Of a stretch of 64,000 nt of DNA, positions 22,501 through 34,560 are shown piece after piece; the stretch's first letter is position 1, and every line of letters starts with the position of its first letter. The notes under the pieces were generated by a model. That model was not told where the DNA came from, did not search any database, and saw only the letters and a program-made list of their open reading frames with translations. The translations under genes were made by a program, and so were the position numbers. Source of the DNA: Nymphaea colorata (taxonomy: Eukaryota > Streptophyta > Magnoliopsida > Nymphaeales > Nymphaeaceae); NCBI RefSeq assembly GCF_008831285.2, contig NC_045140.1, positions 13,249,036 through 13,313,035 of the forward strand, given 5' to 3'.

Positions 22501-25500
22501 CTTGCTCAAAAAGGCTCCTCTTCCGCCTTAGCGCCTACAGTTGTGGGTGATTCTGCATTTTCCACCACTATGGAGGAACCAAGATCCAAGTATGTCATGG
22601 ATTATTGATTCTGGAGCCTCCAAGCACTTCTGCAGTCAACCAAATTTATTCATTGTGGTTCACCATTTTCCTCAACCTAGACAAGTGAAGCTTGCAGATG
22701 GGAGATTCTCTCCCATTGTCGGTTGGGGCAGTGTGAAAATTTCTGATTGTTTAACTATGAATAATGTGTTGTTTGCTCTTGATTTTCCCACTCACCTTCT
22801 CTCAGTTAAAGGGCTGACTCATGATTTAAACTGTAGAGTCATTTTTTATCCTACTTCGTGTTGGTTTCAGGACTTGCAGACTGGGAGGATGATTGGTGGA
22901 GGCCATGAACGAGGGGGAGTCTATTTCCTGTCTGAGGCTATGGACACAGCTGCTAAATCAGTCCCATCCAAACCTACTAGTCTTTAGTGGCATCTCAGAC
23001 TTGGGCATCCATCAGTATCAAAACTTTGTTCCTTGTTTCCTCAGCTTTCCGTGTTAGAGTCCCTCTAGTGTGAAGCTTGTCAACTTGGGGAAACACTAGG
23101 ACTAGTTTTTCATCGAGTCTAAATCCTACAAGTCATAGTCTGTTTGATTTACTTCATGTCGATGTGTGGGGACCTAGCCGTGCTGCTAGCGGGTCTAAAT
23201 TTTGGTATTATCTGGTAGTAGTGGATGATTTTTCTCGTGTTAGTTGGGTTTTCCTTTTGAAGGAACAATCTGCTGCTATATGCATCCTTCAAAATCTTAT
23301 TATTGAAATAAAGACTCAATTTGGACTTTCTGTTAAGGCTGTTCACACTAACAATGCTCTGGAATTCAAATCGTCCAACCTTTTACAATTTTACTTAAAC
23401 CATGGAATTGTTCCTCAATTTACCTATCCATATACCTCGCAACAGAATGGTGTCGTAGAGAGAAAGCACCGACATTTGCTGCAAGTTGCTTCTACACTCA
23501 TGATACAGAGCCATGTACCATCTTATTTTTGGGGGGATGCAATATCAACTGCGTGTTACCTCATTAATCGCCTACCATCCTCATCTATACGTAACAAAAT
23601 TCCAATTCAAATGCTTTACCCTAATCGTCCATTGTTTCAAACTCCACCCTCGTGTATTTGGATGCACATGCTTTGTTCATATTCTTAGACCAAAGCGAGA
23701 TAAACTTGCTGCCCAAGCCCGAAAATGTATCTTCATTGGTTATCCTAAGAACCAATGAGGCTACAAATGTTTTGACCCTCTCAACCAGAAAGAGTATGTC
23801 AGTGTAGATGTCACATTCTTTGAGTCTCGTCCATATTACCCACAACCACCTACCTCCCACAACCACCTACCTCTTGCTCTGAAAATCTCCCTCAATGTCC
23901 TTTGCCAATCCCACCTTTCCCGCTTATGTCCCTTCCGAGTCCATCTCCACCCTGGAGTCATTTTTCAGATCCTCCTTTACTCTACTCTTGTTGGCAGGGT
24001 CTTTCACATGGCTCTTCTCCATCATCCTCTCCTGAGGTAAGTGTACCTGATTTCTCACCTTCGATTATCTTTGACTCACAGGATCTCCCTATTGCCTTGA
24101 GGAAGGGTAAACGTTAGTGCACCATTCATCCCATTTCACAGTACGTGACTTCTGAATACGTAAGTGACAAGGTGCGACAATTCATTAATGCTCTATCTAC
24201 TTATACTACTCCGACTTGTCATCAGCAAGCATTATTAGACCCTAATTGGCATCGGGCTATGGAAGAGGAAATACATACTTTACAGGAACGCCACACGTGG
24301 GACCTAGTTGATCCACCTTTAGGTTGTGATGTTGTTGGCTCTAAATGGGTATTTACTGTAAAATACCATGCAGATGGGACCCTTGAATGCTATAAAGCTC
24401 GGCTGGTTGCAAAAGGATATACTCAGACCTATGATATTGATTTCTTTGACACCTTCTCACCAGTTGCTCGGTTAGGGACCATTCGTCTTTATTTCTCTTG
24501 CAGTTCACTATGACTGGCAGATGCATCAATTGGATGTTAAAAATGCGTTCTTGTATGACGATTTTGAGGAGATAGTTTATATGCAACAACCACTTAGCTT
24601 CGAGGTTTAGGGGGAGTGTGCGAAGGTGTGCAAATTGAGAAAGACCATATATGGACTGAAACAAAGTCCCCATGCGTGGTTTCTTAAACTATCTGATATT
24701 GTTTCAGAGTGGATTCCAGAGGTCACCTCTTGATCATTCAGTGTTTGTTAAGAAGGCAGTGTTGGAAATGATTATCTTGGCAATATATGTTGATGATATT
24801 ATATTGACGGGCAACTATAAACAAAGTATATCTGAGACCAAAGAATTTCTTCAAAAGCACTTTGTCACAAAAGACGTTCGACATTTGAGATATTTTCTTC
24901 GGATAGAAGTGGCTCGTGGTAAGGAAGGAATGGTTCTCTCTCAAAGAAAATACATTTTAGACTTATTACAAGAAACATGAATGTTAGGGGCAAAACTTGT
25001 CACCATTCCGATGCGTCCACGATTGCATTTACATGATGAGCAGGAAGAGCATGTAGATTCTAATACGTATAGATCTTTGATTGGAAAGCTTCTTTATGTG
25101 ACAGTTACAGGTCCAAATATTAGCTTTGTTATGGGAAAGCTGAGTCAGTTTATGGAAAAACCAAGGAAGGTTCATTGGGAAGCTGCATTGGTGATACTCA
25201 AATACTTAAAATCTTCTTCTGGCAAAGGACTACTATTCAAGAAAGGGAAAACCTTAGATATCCAAGCCTGCAGTGATGCAGACTACGCAAGATCTATTGA
25301 AGATAGAAAATGTACTAATGGGTTTTGCATTTTTGTAAGAGGAAATCTTATATCTTGGAGGAGCAAGAAACAAAATGTGGTCTCACGGTCTAGTGCAGAG
25401 TCAGAATATAGGGCTATGGCCCAAACAACAACAAAATTAACGTGGGTTAAATCCATGCTCGAAAGCTTAGACATTTCAGTTCAACTACCTATGACAATGT

Positions 25501-25794
25501 TTGTTATAACAGGGTAGCCACCTATATTGCAAACAACCCGGTCTTCCACAAAAGAACTAAGCACATTGAAGTAGACTGTCTTTACATTCGTGATTTAGTT
25601 CAAGGAGGAGTGATCTCTACCACTCACGTGGTCTCTGAGGAACAAACTGCTGATATCTTTACTAAAGCTCTTGCAAGTAGTGAGTTTTCAAAGTGTTGTA
25701 ACAAGCTAAGTATGATAGATATCTATGCTCCAGCTTGAGTGGGAGTGTTGACGATGAGGCAGGTTTTTGAATATTAAAGAACCTGACTCATCGT

Positions 25795-25836
<42 letters not shown>

Positions 25837-28800
25837 TATTTATATAGTTTAACATGGTGTAGGATACAGATCATGCAAGCATATATAGCAGAGTTTGCAT
25901 GGATGATATACCTTAGGTTAAGCAAAATCCTTTGATTTGTGAGCTTAAGAATGAAGCAACAAAGATTTGAAATGTTTAAAGATATATAACTAACAAAGTA
26001 TTATAAGAACAATGTAGTTAACTTTAGATACTTTCATTATGAATTTGAGGACCAAATGATATGGCAAGTGCCTAAGGACTCATGTTAGCGACATGTAAAA
26101 ATTGGTAGGTTGGGCTTATAGACATGCATAAGTTACATGTCTCAAGGTGTTTTGGTTGCTCAAGATTAAAGGAAGATGATGGTAGATGTCCATTTGTTGC
26201 CTTCCTAGTCTACCAGCTAATTGTGGGGTTAAAATTAACTGTCCGATCCTATGCTGTTAAATTGATGAGCATAGGCTGTTGACTGGGCCTTGCTCTTAAA
26301 TTACCCAGCCTCAACATGATGGCTTGGGTTTTATGCCCAATTCACCCTGACCAATCTTCTGATGGTTGGCCTATGGCCAGGGATGCTAAGGTGTCACCAG
26401 ACATGCATTTTTATAGGGAATGGGTTCAACCCGTCTCATATTGGGAGTGGTATTCCCAACTTCCTTTTTTCTCTCTCACTCTCTCACCTACTTCTTTTTC
26501 TCAACTTCTTCTTGTTTGGTTTTTCTCTTCACATACATTCTCTCTACCCTAAATTGGTGAAACATAGGGAGGTTCATGAACTTTAAAATTCAGTCCCACT
26601 ATTTGACAAATTTTACTTGAATGTTCAATGAAGAGATAAATAAAGAGAGAAAGGAAGGTTGTTGGGATTCTGGAAGTAAAGATCTAGTTTTTTATATACA
26701 AGAACATGAGAAAAGGGACAATAAAAATCCTGGTTAATGCCCATGACAAAAAGGATGGAACAATGAAAAAGCATTTGGACCATAAGATTGCCACTTTATA
26801 TCCAATGAACTATGGCTTATCTACTACGTTTGGTGGTAGTTCTTCTTTGTCAGATGCTTCAACTATTTGTTACTGTCGAACAACTGAATGGGCATCTTTG
26901 ATATAATTTTCGGTACTTACGTTCCAGGGTTTGTCAAACACGATTCGCTTTTGGGGTGCCTTTGGTTATTATTCTTCTCTAACTTCGGTATGACTTCCTG
27001 CCTTCTTATTTATTGTTCTAAACTGTAAAGTAGGTTTCAAGTATATGGATTTTGGTTATTCATTTAATGTGCTCCATTCACTAGTATTCTTTCTCATGTT
27101 CTTGTTCTCTAAAAGCTGTTTTTTATTGAAGATTTTGCTATGCAGCTGCAGCTTTTTTTCTTATTTGAATTATTTCCAAAAGAATTGGTAAATTCATAAA
27201 GTTGCCTTGAATAATAACTGATTTTGGGTAATTTTTTTCTATTTCTTTAGTTATTTTCTCAAAATTAATGATGCAACTCTACTTTTTTAACTAAATAATG
27301 GGCAACAAAAATCTTGTTTATTTTTTGAATTTTCTGACTATTCTCTCTTGCAAAACAGGTGTTGTTCTCTAGGTACATATGTTGCTTTTTTATTGAGTCT
27401 GCCAGTTGTTCTGTTAACCTAATTTGTTATTCTCCACCTTTCCATGATATTTCTAGCATAAATTGTCCAGCAATTCCATATTCAATCATTACTTGTTGTC
27501 TTCACCTGTAGGCTTATCAAGCCTTTGGGCTTCATGGTGGTTTTTTGACACTTATGATATCTATATTTATGTTCATGGGTTGGATTTCACATCGCCTTTC
27601 TATCAGAAGTTTTGGGCAAAACTCGCTCAGGTAACTCTCATCAGAGGACTGATTTTAACCTCTCAACATGCTATTGGAATGTAAAGTCTTGTTTGCATTT
27701 TCCATCTTTACCTGTAACAATGGCTGTTATATTAAATGATTTCAAACTTCAAAAGAAGTTCAAAAATCCATTTCAAATCCATTTAGAATCTAAACCTTCA
27801 ATTTCCAAAAATTCCCAATTTTCCAATTTCAGTCAATCCAATTCTGGGATTAAATCAATAATTCCAATTCAATCAATTACTGGAATTCAAAAGAATTTTC
27901 AATCAAATCCAAATCCAAATCCAAATCCAATTCTCAAATCTTCGATTGTCAAAAGTTCCAAATCTCCAATCAAGTTCAAAATAAAACTTCAAAATCAAAT
28001 GCAGTTCCTTCACAATTATATAGGTGGACCAATCAATCAAATGACTTATACAATTGAGAAATCTTAGACCTTGGTCCGGTTACCCCTGTTAAAGGTGGTA
28101 GGAATGGCTGGACCTTGTACCAATGGGCAGATCCATTTTTCTTAGAAATTTTCCAAATCAATTCCAATTTTTTACTGCTTCGCGTGGGAGGGGTGTGAAC
28201 ACCCACCAACCGTCTTTCAATGAGGTTCCAGGAGGTGGTGCCCACTAGTTCCGGCCTGCCATGTGGGAGGGAACTTGCTGCTTATGAGTCCCCCTCACTG
28301 TTTGTCGGTGTATTTGTTGTGAGTATTGGAGGTATAGTTCGATTCTCAGATCCTAAATCTGTTGAATAACTGTTTTCACTTGCAGCATTGGATCCATCCT
28401 TCTTTGTGCACTCAACGAGATCTTTACTCATACATGCAATTCTTTTTTATGTTTGCATTCTACTCAGTAGTCGCACCATCAGATCTACATCACTCGAATG
28501 TGCATTTGCCTTTGTGTTTTTTTTTCCTGTTTCTTTAACCACAAAAGAATTGTACCTTAAATGTTCAAGCATTGTTGAAGATAGAAGAATTTCAGGCTCT
28601 GTTCCAATCTGACACAATTATTCGAAGTCCTCACTGTAACCCCCATTGTTGAATGAACTGAACGAAAAACAAGAAGTAAAAACAAACGAAAGTAAGAAAG
28701 AAAGTATGATGAAATAACAAAATAAGCTTAGGGTTTTGATTAGTCATTCTTCACTAATCTCAAATGAATCACACGTGCCTTTAAATAATGCTTCCTAGTA

Positions 28801-31800
28801 AATTTGGATTGTTGGATCTGAGGCATAAATCTAAGAAGAAAGCAAACACAGAAAATGGATCTCCTCCAGGATCCACTTCAAATGGATCAACCCTGCATGC
28901 TTTTTCATTAGGGGCCACTTTTCTTTGCTTTTTGCATTGTCTACCTTAAGGGGTTGCTCTTCTATCCCACTAACTTATCCACATAATTCTTTTGCCTTCA
29001 TTCATTTTGCACTTAACTCATATTCTTGATGATTAGAGACTGATTTCCCTTATCATGTCATATAATTTGTTGCTTATTTATCAGTTTTTTTTGAATTTTT
29101 CATATTTTCTTGCTTTTTAATTTTTCAGTTAGGAAAGTATAATGTTTAATTCTACTTGATGTTAAAACTGTCATGAACTTGTTTGGTCCTTTTAAGTTTT
29201 TTCATTTTCAGTCTAATTCTCATTACCATCATTTTCACCACATGAGAATTGAGAACAGCCAGTCTTGTTGTTGTGCACCACTGCCATTTTAGTTGCAGCT
29301 GTTAATAGCCAATTCTTCATCATCACTGTCATAGGTACCATGTCTTAAGCCACCATTACCACTGTTTCCATCACCATTGCCATTGCATTCACACTTAGAA
29401 CTTCAATTGGTTTAGAACAATATTAATCTAACAAAGTGAAAATAAGATTTTTCACTAAAAAACGAACCTTAAGATGCTTGTGTGCCTATGTAAGGATTCA
29501 TGCATAGACAATGGAACATGCTCCTGCATTTGTGTATATCTGGTGGGTAGGCATTTCTATCCCTTGTGATTGCATGTTTTGATTTTCAGCAATTTATTTG
29601 GTTTAATATTAAATGTTTATACAATTTATCAGATCAATATAACCTAACCTTGGACATTTTGGAAATTGTCAGGTCACTGGCAGGATATGTTATTACCTTG
29701 ATTCCGTTGTTACTATATAGTGTATACTTTGGTGGATTCCTTGTCCAATTTTTGATTGAGAAGATGGGCATGATGGGTTCTCTTCCTCCTCCATACGGTC
29801 AGTTCCATCAATGCTTAGACTAGTAACGATAATTTGTCATCTGCAATAAGAAAAAAGTAGGTGTAGGGAAACTTGTCAAATAGTTCCATAGATGGTAATT
29901 GGTTTAAGGAGTCTAGCCAATGGCAATATTACCTTTGGGCACTCTGATGGTATTATATGACACAATCTATATTGCTTTGAGAACTTTATCACTTAATTAC
30001 TATATCTGTGTACTAACATCTTCCGATGCAAATTTGCTAGGGGATAGGGCTTCCCAACTTTAAGAATGGAACAACAAGAAAAATACAATCAACATATAAT
30101 GATTTCAGCCTTCATAAGATCACCCATTCCCGAGAAGAGCACAGGTTATAATTCACATCTGAAAGGTCGATGACTTCCTGTGACCCATGCCAACTTAAAG
30201 GGCCAGCATAGCTCTACCTTGGCTACTAAATCCCAAAAAATTGCTCAGAAGCCCAATCATAAGATTCTTCGCTTCCTTTTTCAGGCAAAAAACTGACTCC
30301 AACAAGTGCATGGCTCTCCTCAACCTGCTTCACCATTATGCAATTCTTTGATTGCATTTCTTCCATCTACATATTGACTGAATACTTGTCACATAACCAT
30401 TAATCATAGGCCGTGGCCTTCAGCCAAGATAAGATCTCCCTCTCATATCTCCTGTTCCAAACAGCACTTGTCATAATTTCATTCCATAGAAATTTCTTTA
30501 TCGCAGACACAACACTATTACAGGAACCATGGGCCTACCATTTCTATCTTTCCATAAGCTCCACACCACTACTGGAAAACGTAACTGCCATCCATGAAAG
30601 TTAAATTCCACCACCAAATGAAAATAACATGAAGCGGCCCTCTCAACTACACCCAGACATCAAACTTTCTTACTATAAATTTCCTCAATGAAACTGTTGC
30701 TCTTCATTCAACAAACACATGAGATACGGACGACTCCACCTGGCCACATAAATGATGCCTATTTGCCAATTTGAAACCAATTCTGAAGCCTGTTCTATGT
30801 CTAACAATTTTCCCTGTAAAGCCATATACAAATTCAATCTAGCGCAAGGCAAAGCATCATTCAGCCACACCCACCTCCTCATAGGATCAACTGGTCCTGA
30901 TCGAAGATATCCTTCCTTTTCATACAGCCCACCTCATGATTTGGCCAAACAATCTCCTCCTCAGATCCCATGTGCACTAAGATCTTCAATTAGCATGGGT
31001 TTACAAAATGCTAACTTGTGGTATATGGTGTTAAAAATGCTTGCAGGGTATTTTGTACCAGATGTCATAATTGCAGCTACGATTGGTGTAGTCACTGGGT
31101 GGTGCATGGGTCCGCTAGTTCCCCTCATTGGCCATTTGCTGGCCAGATCATTTGTCATCCAATGCTGCTTGCATTTAAGTGTTGCTGCCATGGCATTGTC
31201 ATCACAGTTCTTTCCTTACAGTACCAGTGCACCAAAAAGAGTTGTGCTCCAGCATACATATAAAACTGCAGGTCTGGTGTTAATTGCTTCTGCATGTTGT
31301 TTAGTATTAGCCATCCCTGTTTATCTAGATGTTTCAACTTGTTACATAATCATCTTCTGGAGTAAATACTACTGTTTATTCTTACTTTTTCTCTTGTCCT
31401 CTTCAATTTCTCTTAAAAGCTTTCCATTTTAAATTTTGTAATTATTTTTTGTAATATATGTTGATTCAAATTGGATGATTAGATTCAAGTTGCACCACTA
31501 ATATTCTTGATGCCTTTCGGTATATTTGTTGGTTTAAGTATTAAATGATAGACCAAAGGTGCATAACTGATGTTCCTAATATTCATATTTTAAGATCTGT
31601 CAGGGTTCATCCATTGTGCAGTTTGGTCTTTATATATGCAGACACGTTAGTCTGCTATTGGACAATTTCCTATCTTCCGGAAAATATGTTCTGAAATTCG
31701 TAAAGTTGGAACTTTGCAGAATGTCTACTTGCCTTTCCATGTCAGTTTTAGTAAATTTAATCACCTTGGCTTATCATTACATTGCTTCTGGCATGTGAAA

Positions 31801-34522
31801 GATATGGGCATTCTAATCCCATATTTTCCTTTCACTACTCTTCTCAATATCTTACCAGCTATCCATGTTCCAGAAGGGAAAGGGAGTGAGAGATGTTGGA
31901 TCCATCAGTTTGAGGTTGTAAATTACCAGTGGAGCAGGTTCTACCACTTATCATGTTAACTTTCTTCATGAGGGCGATTGTTCTTATGGGTGTTCTTTTT
32001 TCTCTATGGATAATGATTGGTTGGGGTAAATTTTGGATGGTGAAGGAATTTGGAAGGGCAGTATATATTACAAAAGCTTGCATTTTCTTTTTTGTTCATA
32101 AATGTTGTAAAAAATGCAGTGTTGAAATTAGTACAGCTTTGTAGATACTGTAGTTGTTGATTTTTGTGCATGTGAACTTGGCAGATGTGAATAGAGTAGA
32201 GGACTCGAGCTATGATTTTGCTGTTGTAGATTCCAATTCATTGCCCTTCCTTTTCAAATATTCACCTAAAGCAGCAAATCTGTTAGAGGTTGGGTCACAG
32301 CTTTCTGCAGAAAATTCTTTTCCATCTAACCAAGATGAATTAGTGGTATGATCCTTGTTCTTGATATTCACAAGTTAATATTTATGGATACGCTAATAGA
32401 AACTGATGACTTGGATGATGCACATCTCTACCAGAGGCACAAGTCTAGTATTTTTATGTTCATAATTGTTATATTTTTTAAATAGTATCTGCGGATTTTG
32501 AATCTTTTGTGAATTTTTAATATATTTTGCTGACAGTGTCTTTCTTGTGGTCAACAAAATAATGGACAATCCTATTATCTGATGTCCTTCTTTGATATTT
32601 AATTGTTTTCATGTCCTCAACACTAACAGTGATACTACAATCTCAAAATTATGTTTTATCTAGGACCTGAACCAACAATCTATTGTATGTATGGAAGAAA
32701 CAGTGGAAAAAATAGCATGAAAGTCCTTAAGCATATTCCTTATACTGAAACTAGCTTTAACAACTATAGCAGCTTTAATTCCTCACCTCTCCATAACCTG
32801 CTTATTTGCTTGTTTTGACGGCTTTTGCAACTTCTTGATAAGTTTCTGGATGACTTTCTGATTGAGAAATATTTATATCAAACCGAAAGAATCTAAGGTT
32901 TGTTCGTCTGTAACTGAATCCATGCTGATCAAAGTGCTTAAATGTTTTGGAAATTCATCTCCCTTAGTATTTTACATTGGCACGTTTGAAACTATTGTCA
33001 CAGATATTGCCTGTTTCTTAAAAAAAACGTGAAAAAGGGAAATAAAAAAAGTTGGACAAATCGTGACGGTGTTTAAAAAGTTGCCAAAATAAAAATGTGT
33101 CTTCTCGCTTATGTTTTTGTTTTTCTCTTTGTCAGACAAAATTGGTTTCTAGTATATTTTGAATGTTTTTTTTTTATGTTTCTCTCAATATTTTAATTTG
33201 GATGTTGAGCAATGTTTTTTGTAAGAAAATCAGTAAAAATTTTACCTTCCTGAATTTCTAGAGAAAATTACCTTCCTGTTTGATGCCTGAGAAGAACCTC
33301 GCCAATAAAAACCCAAGAATGATATTTGTGTAATGTTCTAGACAATAAAATTATTTTCACTTTCTTGTCAAAAGGTAGTCCAGTTAGGATGTCAATCTTG
33401 TGCTTTTCATCTATTTTGAATTTTTTCAGTTCTTATCTCCCTGAGATCTGATCTTGTTTTCCACAGTGAACCTATAAATGAGTGAGTTGTTTGGCTAGAA
33501 AATTCGTCTTCAAAATGAATCAAATGAGATCATTTAGCTGGCAAGGTGAGAACAGGGATGGAAAGAGATAATATTTTGTAGAGAATATCATAATATTGGT
33601 AAGCCATAAAAACTTCCTGAATGAAGTTTTTAGCATACCACCATTCACTTATTCAGTAGATTTCTCTGGCACTTATGCTGAGTGGTGATTGATGTTGGTC
33701 ACTCTTTTGATCAAAAATTTTGTTTTGCATGTTGTGGCTATCGATTTAGTTACAAAACTGCAGGATGTATTGTTGCTCGGCTTATTCTTTTGACAAAATT
33801 TGTTGCTAAGCTTATGTTCTGACTATCTCTTGCTAATCATCAGTTCTTTGTTGTCCTTCATATTGGGTGTTTCTTCTTCTAAGGAAAAAGAGAACACACA
33901 CAAGTTACAGAAAGTCAGAGAAAATCTGATTGTTGTGTTCCAAACTAATGGAAGATGAATACTCTTGTTTCCCTTGCCTAGGCACTTTTTCCTGTATCCT
34001 ATTTACTTTATGGAGGTGTCAAGTTTCATACAAAGGAAGATAACATCTTTAAGCACTACACACATTTGCCATATTTATTCAGCAACAAGCCAACAGAGCA
34101 TTATAATCCTGTATCCAGGAGGATCTACCTCGAACTTTATTTAGGGTAAGTTTTGCTCCATTTCATTGTCAGCTGACTCAGCATTCCTCTAGTCATATCC
34201 AAGCATTGGCATGTGTGACTTGTTTTATTTATTTTCAGGTCTCTGCAGGAGGTTTGGGTTTCTGTCTTGAACATCACAGGTCCATTATCAAGGTGGTCAT
34301 TTGCAGACAATACTGTACCTGGTGAGTTGATGCTTGGTTTTACACATCATACTGATACACCGGCATAACCACTGGAAACCTGTGCAGATCCGGAGAGAAT
34401 AAACGGTGGACCGCCATCGTACATCTGTAGATTGAGCGGTAGAGGTGACCAGAACTGGACATTTTGGTTGGAGGTAACAGCTGACCTTCACATATATTTT
34501 TTTCCCCTTTCTACCAACATTT

Positions 34523-34560
<38 letters not shown>

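Larger units (their letters stand above)
19648..25799 (+). mobile_element. Copia LTR retrotransposon, family B copy 3
   Basis: Full-order gag, protease, integrase, RT and RNase H on the + strand, with an initiator-Met primer site after the 5' LTR. It shares RT, RNase H and C-terminal sequence ([11 protein letters not shown]) with the copy at 5133-7047. It lies in intron 6, in the gene's orientation. The insertion is in an AT dinucleotide tract, which hides the target duplication. It is broken by many frameshifts and stops, its 5' LTR carries a nested MITE and its 3' LTR is reduced to 54 bp. Confidence 0.92.

Noticed and set aside
27612-28067. 151-codon ORF in intron 8
   Set aside because: Ser/Asn/Pro/Lys low-complexity product of an AATCC-rich repeat; overlaps the exon h donor.
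28640-28810. LTR-like A/G-rich stretch after a GGCTCTGTTCCAATC that could be a primer site
   Set aside because: No paired LTR and no coding remains found nearby; left as part of the intron.
31272-31432. Extension of exon j past GTCTGG (hydrophobic [16 protein letters not shown])
   Set aside because: Exon k joins in correct phase only if splicing occurs at 31271, and its product continues the family alignment.
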